Shown here piece after piece: positions 1 to 9,700 of a stretch of DNA of 64,000 nt. Origin of the DNA: Chrysemys picta bellii. Lineage: Eukaryota; Chordata; Testudines; Emydidae. The notes under the pieces were generated by a model. It was not told where the DNA came from. It saw only the letters and a program-made list of their open reading frames with translations, and did not search any database. Location: assembly GCF_011386835.1 (NCBI RefSeq), contig NC_088797.1, forward strand, positions 89,600,264 to 89,664,263. The letters run 5' to 3'. The position numbers and the translations under genes were made by a program. Each line of letters begins with the position of its first letter. The first letter of the stretch is position 1.

Positions 1-350
1 GTCCACAACACTGCCTTTATCTCCTGGAGCACAGTGAATACTTCAATAAACATCTGGGGACGTAACTGATCTTCAGATAAATTAAGGTTTTGGTTAAATG
101 AGGCTTTGTATTGCATATTATAATATGCCATCTGGTTTGTCTGTGGTGCTGGGTTTTATAAACACTGTAATAGAGTAAAATTTTCAAAGGAAAAATAAGT
201 TATAAAAACTGGTAAATTTCAGTAATTAATAACCTTTAATTGTAAAGAGTAACAACTTTGTGTGAAAGACTTGAGCTCTTCAGATTCATTCCCCATCACT
301 GTAGTTAAAGAAAGCAGATGGCTCTAAGTATCATTATTAGGATTTGTATA
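1..350. other. unassigned AT-rich DNA
   Basis: No open frame, terminal repeats or recognisable repeat family was seen here. It looks like unique or very old non-coding DNA. Confidence 0.5.
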
Positions 351-475
351 AAAGGTGCTTGAGCTTCTGAACCTTCCTGTCCCTGATTTATTTTGAAAGG
401 TGCTTGAACATCTAAACCTTTCTGTCCTTGTACTTTTTAAAAGGTGCTTGAACTTCTGAACCTTTCTGCATCTGA
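351..475 (+). repeat. three-unit minisatellite, period about 45 bp
   Basis: The phrase AAAGGTGCTT starts at 351, 396 and 440. Each time it is followed by a variant of GAACTTCTGAACCTTTCTG, giving three diverged tandem units of 44-45 bp. The third unit is incomplete. No coding role is evident. Confidence 0.8.
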
Positions 476-750
476 AAAAGGCTGCTGATTGTAACTATGG
501 CGTGCAAGAGCTAAGAGGGTGTTATTCAAAGGGCCTTGGATCAATGTTTGTGTGCACCGTTAAAACTAGTTGAAAGTGCTGTTCGAGTGATTTTGCTGTA
601 GCATGGACACTAAAAGGAACTGCAACCTTAAAAATATAGTGGAACATTAACACAATACCACTAGATGGTGCCATTACAGAGAGTATTCAGAGTTCTGCTC
701 ATATGAGCCTCTGTGGTTAGAGCTGGAGAATTCTTTCTTGTTATGAGGAT

Positions 751-986
751 CAGGGCCGGCTCCAGGCACCAGCTTGGCAAGCAGGTGCTTGGGGCGGCCA
801 TTCTAGAGAGGGGCGGCAGGTCCAGCTATTCGGCGGCAATTCGGCGGACGGTCCCTCACTCCCGCTCGGAGCGAAGGACCTTCCACCGAATTGCTGCCGC
901 AGATCGCGATCGCAACTGCGATCGCGGCTTTTTTTTTTTTTTTTTTTTGCCTGCTTGGGGCGGCCAAAACCCTGGAGCCAGCCCTG
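751..986 (+). mobile_element. non-autonomous hAT-type element, CAGGGC family, copy 1
   Basis: The element opens with CAGGGCCGGCTCCAG and closes with the inverted CTGGAGCCAGCCCTG. It is flanked by the perfect 8-bp target duplication ATGAGGAT (743-750 and 987-994). Eight-bp duplications and CAGG-type ends are typical of hAT transposons. The 236-bp interior is GC-rich, carries a T-run at 928-948 and encodes no transposase, so movement would need enzyme from elsewhere. Related copies with different interiors lie at 28402, 32868, 44577, 45593 and 52234. Confidence 0.93.
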
Positions 987-994
987 ATGAGGAT

Positions 995-1141
995 GTTCCT
1001 GCTAGGAAGCTGTTGCCTGCACTAGAAAACTTACCTGTCCAAGTTTCGCTCGTAGAATTGTTTGCTAAGGTAGCAGCTGAGCAATTGCGTACAGTAAAAG
1101 TTATACCACATCCTCCTAAAACATTGCAGATAGTGCATTAA
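995..1141 (+). other. exon-like open stretch next to a hAT insertion
   Basis: In one frame about 49 codons run to a stop at 1139-1141. The peptide is non-repetitive (for example LPVQVSLVELFAKVAAEQL) and unlike any repeat protein I recognise. Upstream of the hAT insertion the same frame continues only briefly before a TAG near 718-720. No convincing splice acceptor is visible. It could be a decayed exon, a retroelement fragment or chance. Confidence 0.15.
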
Positions 1142-3949
1142 ACCTGGCCAAGACTGGCTTACTACTGTTCATCCCTTGGCCTTATAACTGTGTATCAGAA
1201 GTACCATAATCATATAAATGTATAGGGTTACTTCAAAGGCACAGAGAAGTAATAGAGCTCCTGCATCATTGGGACTGTTGTAATTAGTGTTAGGATTAAT
1301 TATTCAGTGTTAATAAGCAGTAGTATTCCCCAATGGAAGTTATTGCACATGCTTACTGGTGTCCATTACTGAGAAATATTGACCTATTTTCAAGGGTTTT
1401 TTAAAATGTGTTTTTAAGGATATTAGTTAATTTTTCCCTTAGTTGTAAAGCTGTAATAGCTGAATAGTTGAAAATTAATAAATTTATAACTTTATACAAA
1501 GTGTAAACATCTTTTCTTCAACAGAATTCCTGTTTATGGCCAGCCCTCTAATTTTGTAGTGTAGATACCCTCCTACAGATAAGTCATTTATTGTTCAGAG
1601 TAGGAAAATAAAGTTTGTCTGGCATTAAAATTCCCATGAAAATTCATCCCCAAGCAAACCAACATGTCTTCAGGAAATACCACTCCAGGAAAACAGCACT
1701 GTCCCAGCCAATCAACATTTCAGCACTGTATTGTCATTCATTGAAGTTACTGCCTTCAGCTTTGACGTTTCAATAGGAGAATGCAGGTGCACAGGCACTG
1801 TATTAAAATAGCCACAAAATATCCACCAGCAATTTTGTTTCTTTTCTGCACGCATCATAACATATATGAAAACTATCAGGTTGCAGAACAACAACTAGGC
1901 AAGGCAGCCCAAATGAATGCCACTTCAATCACAACGGCCTGAGCCTACCTATGCATGTCTCAGACAAGAGCTTGAGCACACAGATGAGCCTTACAGCGAG
2001 TCCTGCAGTCAATAAACTCAGGCTAACTGGGAAAGTGAATTCCAGAGTTGGGAGCATTTCAGCTGTCATGGTGGTGCATAGGGAAAGAGAAGGTCTCTAG
2101 AATAGCCATAGTCAAACCACATATCTTGGCTGTAACACAAGGGACCTTCAGGCCACATCCTGTATGTTGAGCTAAGACAAAGTTAGCATAGATGTATTTG
2201 GGACCTTTCACCAGATGGTGATGAGCTAAAGCATAAGGTCCATATATGGCTGCTGCCTTTAATGTGGAGGATGTATTAAAGCAGGTTGGCATAGGGACTC
2301 TCCTAAGTTCATGCCCCTTTAAACTTAATAGGTACACCACAACTTGGAACTTGGAAAGAACCGAAATAACCAGTTAGGACAGAAATAACAAATGTGATAC
2401 CTAGCCACAAAAAGGCCATGGTAATGAATGGACGTATATGATAATAAGTTGAGATCCCTGGCATACTAACCTATAGGAAAGACACTCCAACATTAGTAAA
2501 GTGAGGAAATACAAATAAGGGAAACGGGGGAAAAAACCCCTACTAAAAGTGGCATCCCAGCCTAGAGGCGGTCAGAGAGAGAGAGAGATGTAGTCCTTGG
2601 GAGGTGCCAGAATGATGGCCACTGGTGATGGTGATGAGAAAGATGATGGCTAATATATCAGGTTGTTCTACAGAAGATGGTGTGAGTATATGGGTGTGCA
2701 GATGTACATTCTGTAGTATCTCTGTCTGTATTACTAAGTTGGGGTTTTTGTGACTGTGCTTAATGTATTAATAAACTATATTTGTAAATATAAAAGAGTT
2801 CCTATAGTGTGAGTGTTGCAACTGTGTACATCGGGGTTCCCAACTATATAATAATACTGGGCCTCATCTTGGGACAAGAACCTGTCAACCCTCAAAGTGA
2901 TAACTGGGGTTTCTTAAGTAATCAATATAATTTATACATAATGTAAAGATCAGGCAACATCTGAAATAAATGGATTGATTTCTGGCTTTGTTTTTGAAGT
3001 GGCTGCACACATTATGGAATGCTGGGTTGAGAATCTTAGCTCTATTCTGCTTTGTTTGGAAGAGTCTGGCAGAAACAGTAGTCATGTGACAGCTCTCAAT
3101 ACCTGTCACTCTGCAGCCATTGATAGAAATTCAGTACACTTGGATTGAAGTGGATTGCATTAGCACCACTCAGTTAATTCTGGCTGAATTTTGGTTTTAG
3201 CTGCTCTGGGTTCAGGTGAAAGTGGTCCTGCAAAGAACTATTAGCATTTTTTGCCCCCCCCCCCTTTTTTTTTTTCCCTCTGAAGAGGTGCACAAGAGAG
3301 TTCCTTTGTTATGGAGCTTAGGAGATGCTTGTTCTGTAGAGCTCGTGATTTCTGAGGGAACTGGGACCATGCTGTTACAGAGTTTGGGTCTCTGCTAAGT
3401 CGTCTTGTGCGATTTTCTGCTGCATCAAGGTTTTTCCAAAGATTGTTTTTGTTTGGAACTAGCTCACAATAAGCATTCTCATGACAGCGTCTGAAGTGAA
3501 ATATTTCATCCATCGCTGGTTCACATTATTATTTATTTTTCATCTTTCGACAAATACACTTTTCTGTTGGCTTTTGTGGTAGAGATGGAAGAAACACCGG
3601 GGGGAATAATGCTGATAGTTTTGTTGGTTTTGATTTAAACATTTTGCCCACCCATGAGGTTTCTTTTTAAAATCTATATAAAGATTTTGTAAGTTAATGG
3701 GGGTCTGGAAAATATTAGGCACTAGACCTACAATTAAAAAACAAGGGCTTGAACTCTTTTAGCCACCTGAACTATTGACTGCATTTGTGTGAACATTTCC
3801 AGAGAATTTAATCCTTTGGTGCACGTGAGTAATTTGTTTTCATCCTTAGTGAAGAGATTTAAACCCCTCACTTTAAAAAACAAAACAAAACAAAAAAACA
3901 GAAGAGCCGCAAAAGAAAACACCTCAGTGTAACTTTAACTACAGAGCTA
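1142..3949. other. unassigned non-coding stretch with homopolymer tracts
   Basis: No gene or well-bounded element was found. It contains a short GA run near 2575-2588, a C-run then T-run at 3253-3276, and A-rich sequence around 3876-3900. Open frames here are short and carry no recognisable motif. Confidence 0.5.
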
Positions 3950-4080
3950 CTTCATGTTCTTTCATCCTAGATTTGTGGGGAAGGTAGTGGCCTGGCACTC
4001 TGGAGATCCGGGTTCTGTTCCTTGCTGTCACGTGTGGCCTAACGCACCTTTTATATATCACATAGGGCCACATTTTAAAG
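3950..4080 (+). repeat. possible MIR-type SINE remnant
   Basis: The order of phrases (GTAGTGGCCTGGCACTCTGG, then GATCCGGGTTCTGTTCC, then a CACGTG-containing stretch) resembles the tRNA-related head of amniote MIR elements, strongly decayed. A better copy is at 43207. Boundaries are approximate. Confidence 0.35.
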
Positions 4081-5796
4081 TGCTCAGGAGCTCACAATTG
4101 TGGCCAGATTTTTTCAAGAGAGTACTGAGCTCAACACCCAAAGACTGGAGCACTTTAGAAAATCTCTGTGCTTATTTCCCCACGTGGCTAGTGGGGTTAA
4201 TAATACTGCCCTATCTCACAGGGCACCTTGCAAAGACAAGTATAATAGGAAAACCTGTAAAAAATAAACAAAACTCACTCCTGAGCTTGCCTACATGCCC
4301 TTGCCCCATTACTCCCCTGCATACACTACTTCTCATCAACACAGCAAAGGGGAATTGAGGCAGGAACACTGTCAAGCTGCTACTGTCCCTGCTGTGCAGA
4401 CAGGGCTGGGGAGTGGATGGAGCCTTGGCTCCACACGCAGCGTGCTGGCTGGTGGTGCAGTTGGAGAAGCAAGTAATCTGCTCTAGGAGAAGGGCTTGCA
4501 GAGTTTGCTTCCCCCAGGCAGCAAGGGAGAAACAAAGATCAAAATGCGACTCTGACTCAAATTCATCCCTTGCTCTGCTCTAGTGGCAGCATAGCTATAT
4601 GCTGCCTCTTATTCAGGGTAGACTGCAAGAAGCCAATTCAGCCCTGAATGAATAAATAAAAGCTTTGAAGGAGACAAGTAGCAGTAAAGGTGGAAATAGT
4701 GATGAATAAAGATCAGGTCTACCGTGCTGCTGAGCATGTGTTCCTATGAACTATTCTTCATTGAGAAAACTTAATGGATGTGTTTACTGTTCTGTTATTG
4801 TTTGTAGTATGCCTTCCAATCTAGCCCCAGGAATAGAGATTCTGTTTAAGGGAAGTCTATTAAGGTTTTTAAGTAAGCTCTGGTAGTGTAGCACTGCTTT
4901 ACTATTCTGGCTTGAAGTCTAAATTGAGCTTTTAAAGGGGTAATGTGTTGGATGGAAAGGGATATGAAATAGGTTATTTGATTATTTCCCCCAAAGAAGA
5001 AGTAATTTTATAGTCACTTCGGTTGATTTCCTGTGCAGCATTCACAAATATATCACTTGCTTCTTGTAACAGGTATGCTGCTTCCTGAGTAGTCCCTCAA
5101 GGCCAGAGTTCCCTTTGCAGCAGCTTCCCATGGTCCTAAGGTATTGTAAATACTACTACAGCAAATACAGACTTCTCTTCTCCAATACTGCACAGCTGTA
5201 TTTTTTGAGCCAAAAGTCCTGGGCTCCATCCTGAACTCCCACGTGTGAGACAAGAGATGATCACGGTCACTGCATATTGCATGCACAGCATACTGATTCT
5301 GTACAATATGCCAGTGGGTCAGAGCTACACTTGGCCCATGATTTCTTACTGAAGAAATCTTTTCCCATGCCTGTCATTGTTTGGACTTTGTGAGTATTGC
5401 ATGATTTATAGTAACACACCAAATAAAGAAAAAAAATGTAAAAATGTACAAGATAGCTGAGTTGCTAAGCAGCAGTCAAAGTAGATTATATCATCAGAAT
5501 GTGTCTTTGATATGATAGATTCAAGGTTCACTTATATCAAGGGCTGTATATGCCATTAATACTGTAGTCTTCAAAATGCTGTACAGTTTTAGAGCTGATA
5601 CACAATATATCAGCACTACATAGCCACTGTGTTTCAGATGGTGAATTTTTGTTAATGTGTCAGTAGTCATGCTATATTTAGAGAGATACTCTTTGAGAGA
5701 ATAAAAAAAAAAAAAGGGTAGCCACAGTATGTATGCACCACTTCCACCTGCTGGATGGAATGTCAGACCTTCTGAAGTGTGTGTGTGAGAGATTGT
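4081..5796. other. unassigned non-coding stretch
   Basis: No gene or repeat with defined ends was seen. An A-run lies at 5703-5714, and a short GT/GA run at about 5777-5790 precedes the CR1 copy. Confidence 0.45.
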
Positions 5797-6917
5797 TATG
5801 AAATTCAATGTTGATAAATGCAAAATAATGCACATTGGAAATATAATATAATCCCAACTATACATATAAAATGATGGGGTCTAAATTAGCTGTTACCACT
5901 CAAGAAAGAGATCTTGGAGTCATTGTGGATAGTTCTCCGAAAACATCCACTCAGTGTGCAGCAGCAGTCAAAAAAGCAAAGAATGTTGGGAGTCATTAAG
6001 AAAGGGATAGGTAATAAGACAGAAAATATCACATTGCCTCTATATAAATCCATGGTATGCCCACATCTTGAATACTGTGTGCAGATGTGGTTGCCACATC
6101 TCAAAAAAGATATATTGGAATTGGAAAAAGTTCAAAAATGGGCAACAAAAATGATTGGGGTATGGAACGGCTTCCATATGAGGAGAGATTAATAAGACTG
6201 GGACTTTTCAGCTTGGAAAAGAGACAATTAAGGGGGGATATGATTGAGGTCTGTAAGATCATGACTGGTGTGGAGAAAGTAAATAAGGAAGTGCTATTTA
6301 CTCCTTCTCACAAGAACTAGGGATCACCAAATGAAATTAATAGGCAGCAGGTTTAAAACAAACAGGAAGTATTTCTTCACACAACGCATAGTCAGTCTGT
6401 GGAACTCTTTGCCAGAGGATGTTGTGAAGGCCAAGACTATAACAGGGTTCAAAAAAGAACTAGATAAGTTCATGGAAGATAGGTCCACCAATGGCTATTA
6501 GCCTGGATGGGCAGGAATGGTGTCCCTAGCCTCTGTTTCTCAGAAGCTGTGAATGGGCGACAGGGATGGATCACTTGATGATTACCTATTCTGTTCAGGT
6601 TTCAGAGTAGCAGCCGTGTTAGTCTGTATCCGCAAAAAGAAGAACAGGAGTACTTGTGGCACCTTAGAGACTAACAAATTTATTAGAGCATAAGCTTTCG
6701 TGGACTACAGCCCACTTCTTCGGATGCATCCGAAGAAGTGGGCTGTAGTCCACGAAAGCTTATGCTCTAATAAATTTGTTAGTCTCTAAGGTGCCACAAG
6801 TACTCCTGTTCTTCTATTCTGTTCATTCCCTCTGGGGCACCTGGCATTGGCCACTGTCGGAAGACAGGATACTGGGCTAGATGGACCTTTGGTGTGACCC
6901 AGTATGGCCATTCTTAT
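5797..6917 (+). mobile_element. CR1 LINE, 3' part of ORF2 and tail, split by an insertion
   Basis: The translation shows CR1 ORF2 landmarks after the polymerase core: FNVDKCKIMHIGN at the start, LGVIVDSSP, YKSMVCPHLEYCVQMWLPHL, then LEKVQKWATKMIG and [20 protein letters not shown]. These fall in several frames with stops, so the copy is dead. The 3' UTR carries TAGATGGACCTTTGG and ends in the short TTCTTATG motif. It is 5' truncated, as CR1 copies usually are. A 216-bp palindromic element interrupts it at 6598-6813, and the CR1 tail resumes afterwards. Confidence 0.9.
6598..6813. mobile_element. palindromic retroelement insertion, probably PLE-related, with hammerhead-like core
   Basis: This insertion into the CR1 tail is flanked by the 12-bp direct repeat CTATTCTGTTCA (6586-6597 and 6814-6825), so it arrived by retrotransposition-like integration. 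After a 40-base unique head, 6638-6815 is a perfect palindrome with 89-bp arms centred on ATGCAT at 6724-6729. In the right arm CCGAAGA (6730-6736), a 6-bp stem with a 4-base loop, GAAA (6754-6757) and GC-TTAT-GC-TC follow in hammerhead ribozyme order; U4 of the core reads C, and stem I is not evident. The layout matches PLE terminal repeats, but the family name is an inference. Confidence 0.75.
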
Positions 6918-7438
6918 GTTTTGATTGGTTGAAGGCCAACAGAAAATTGGGCAAGGTTATAGAGGCAGAGTTAAGAATGCCACACCAAATCTCACTCTGG
7001 ATTTTGTAAGTTTTATTCAGCATCTGAATATTCCATTAGTGTCACTTGTGTTTCTGCATGCAGTTCCATTAGATAACTTCTACTGATACTATGAGCAATG
7101 GCAGTACTCATCAAACTAAGTAATAATCTTGGATTTGGGCATGAAGTCTCCTCCCAGTAATCTATCAATTGGGGGGAAATGTTTCATCTGTCTCAGATTG
7201 CAGATGAAGACAGAGGGGAGGAAATGTGTGAACCTCCTTCAGTTTTCTTGGGCCTTAGTTAATAAGAACTCAGCTAAACACTTTACCTTGGTTGCCCAGC
7301 TGTTGTCCTCAGGTTCCCCAAAGCTTAAGATGGATCACAGACCCAACACAAAATAAATGGATATCTCTGAGTGGTGTGAGAGGGAACACCCATTGCTGTT
7401 GAGGGGCAGCTGAGCCTGGAGCAGCACTCAGTTAAATG
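6918..7438. other. unassigned non-coding stretch
   Basis: No repeat ends or convincing coding sequence were seen. A 75-codon open frame at 7129-7356 has no recognisable motif. Confidence 0.45.
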
Positions 7439-8303
7439 TGGAGTGTATTATTGATGATTGTTCTCCAGGCCTGCGGCAGACAGGACAAGAAGTAAATGGC
7501 TTAATCGGCAGTAGGGGGATTTAGGTTGATATTAGGAAAAACTTTCTAACTATAAGGTCAGTTAAACATTGGAACAGGTGACCAGGGGAGGTTATGGAAT
7601 CCCTGTCATGGGAGGTTTTTAAGAACGGGATAGACAAATGCCTGTCCGGGATGGTCTAAGTAGACTTGGTTCTGCCTCAGCGCATGAGGATGGACTAAAT
7701 GACCTTTGGAGATCCCATGGCCAGTGGGTGGAGCCCCCAGCTCCTTTCCTTCTGGCCACATCCTCCCCACGGCCGGAGCCATAAGACCCCTCCCCCCCTG
7801 CTTGGAGGAGCCCCAGGCTGGCTGAAGCCCTGAGATCCCTGCCCCCCACCTGCCTGGAGGAGCCCCGGGCCAGCTGCAGCCTGGAGCAGCCCCTTCTTCC
7901 CCCACCCGGAGGAACCCCCCGGGCTGGCCAAAGCCCTGAGTGGAGGAGCCCCAGCCAGACTGGCCGAAGCCCTGAGCCTCTCCCCATCCTGGAGGATCCT
8001 GGGGCTGGCCACAGCCATGCCTCCTCTCCCCGGACCCAACCCGCCCACTGCCCGGGGGAAAAGCGTCTGTAGAAGACGCTTTTTGATATGCCCCATGCAG
8101 GTTCCGGGGTGGCTGAGGCAGTATGTGCTTCCTCAGCCACCCCCGAACCTGCATGGGGCATAATAAAGCAAAAACTTCACTGCCAAACCCTGCAACCGGG
8201 AATCCAATGGCCATGGCAGCACCAGGGGAGGCAGAGCCTCCCCTAGCCTATTATATTCCCCGCCCAGGGGTGATCCCTTCCACCCCTATATTCCTATGAA
8301 TCT
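7439..8303 (+). mobile_element. CR1 LINE 3' end, split by a GC-rich insertion
   Basis: 7439-7716 encodes the end of CR1 ORF2 and its 3' UTR: the DIRKNFLT phrase, the GGAGGTTTTTAAGAACGGGA stretch, and GGACTAAATGACCTTTGGAG. The tail resumes at 8272 with GATCCCTTCCACCCCTATAT and ends in the CR1-type TTCCTATGAAT. It belongs to a different CR1 subfamily from the copies at 5797 and 35650. The frame is dead. Confidence 0.85.
7717..8271. mobile_element. unclassified GC-rich insertion with internal hairpins
   Basis: This segment interrupts the CR1 tail. GATCCC occurs at both edges (7711-7716 and 8272-8277) and may be a 6-bp target duplication. The interior is about 70% GC and holds degenerate repeats built on GGAGGAGCCCCGGGCTGGC and GAAGCCCTGAG. 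It ends with hairpins at 8059-8083 (AAAAGCGTCT arms) and 8090-8160 (arms about 30 bp, starting TGCCCCATGCAGG). I see no terminal inverted repeats and no transposase. The long open frames on the minus strand come from base composition. Confidence 0.6.
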
Positions 8304-9316
8304 GGTGCATCTCCTCATGATACTTTCTTGTACACGTTCTGCAGTTTTCAGATATATTTCCAGTGGAACCATTCTTTGGGAGTGGGGATCCTCTGATGTT
8401 TTAGGCCAGATACGAGCAACATGATGATACTTTGTACAGGGTATGTATAGTGACGGTGTTGGGAAAAATCTTTCCAATTTAACCTCTGACACATAGCTAT
8501 CATTACTTCAGTATCTGCACTATTCCCTTGTACTTCCCTGTAGGAAGTGTCTTGAATATTGTAAATGATCAAGTTAATTAACTGCAAACTTTACCTAAGA
8601 CAAATGACAAGTTTACACCACTGTGGCTATGTAATTCAAAGAAGACATCATTCTGCCTTCTGTGTCTTGAAGATTTAAATATAGAGCAGTCTCCTGCAGG
8701 GCAGTTGAGGCAGCTGCTATTTCGTGCTTCATTTTGCATCCAGAATGTTAGTGAACCACTATGTTCTTCTCTCTCATGGAGATTGTCTATTTGTTTTGGT
8801 ATTTTACCTCAAGCTAAAAAAAAATGTAGACTGCAAAATACGTGTTGCTCCCAGTGTCTGAGAAAGCAGAATGCACCTCATCTCTTCTTTCACTACATGC
8901 AGGACTGTATACTTTAAAATAATTTTCCACCCTGTTGTCCCTTTATGGGCCAATGCATCTTTGTTTTTCAAAATAAGATCCAAGTATTAACAGCCTCTTG
9001 CTTTACTTGGCTTACCCTGCCATTGTTTTTTATTCTATATCTGTTTGATCGGTACTGCCCTGGTATTCTGGTGCTATGTCTGGTAAATCTGTAGTATTAT
9101 TCTATCTAGTCTTTCCAATATGTTCCTGCTCTTCAGTACATTCCAGTTTTTCCCTACTCATGGGATGATTCATTAAGGGTCTCTCATGAGCTGGAAGGGT
9201 TTGATGAATGTTTACTGAGGTACAGTATAGGAACAGCTTTGTAGGGCTGCATCAGAGTCTATTAGGGAATAGGAAATTGTTAGAAACACTTTAATGACAG
9301 GATTAGAGCAAGAAAC
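8304..9316. other. unassigned non-coding stretch
   Basis: Nothing recognisable beyond short open frames. The sequence is of ordinary composition and leads into Harbinger copy A. Confidence 0.45.
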
Positions 9317-9700
9317 GTAGGCCTGGTCTACACTATGAGTTTAATTCGAATTTAGCAGCGTTAAATCGAATTAACCCTGCACCCATCCACACAACGAAGC
9401 CATTTATTTCGAAATAAATGGCTCTTAAAATCAATTTCTGTACTCCTCCCTGACGAGGGGAGTAGCGCCGAAATCGATATTGCCATTTCGAATTAGGGTT
9501 AGTGTGGCCGCAATTCGACGGTATTGACCTCTGGGAGCTATCCCACAGTGCACCATTGTGACCGCTCTGGACAGCAATCTGAATTCGGATGCACTGGCCA
9601 GGTTGACAGGAAAAGCCCCGTGAACTTTTGAATTTCATTTCCTGTTTGCCCAGCATGGAGATCACAGGTGACCACAGAGAGCTCATCAGCACAGGTAACC

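Noticed and set aside
351..475. CRISPR-like or regulatory repeat array
   Set aside because: The three diverged units are directly adjacent with no spacers, and the genome is eukaryotic; it is an ordinary minisatellite.
7606..8214. Minus-strand open frames of 202 and 180 codons
   Set aside because: They span the CR1 tail and a GC-rich repeat-bearing insertion. The peptides are Gly/Pro-rich and low complexity with no family motif.
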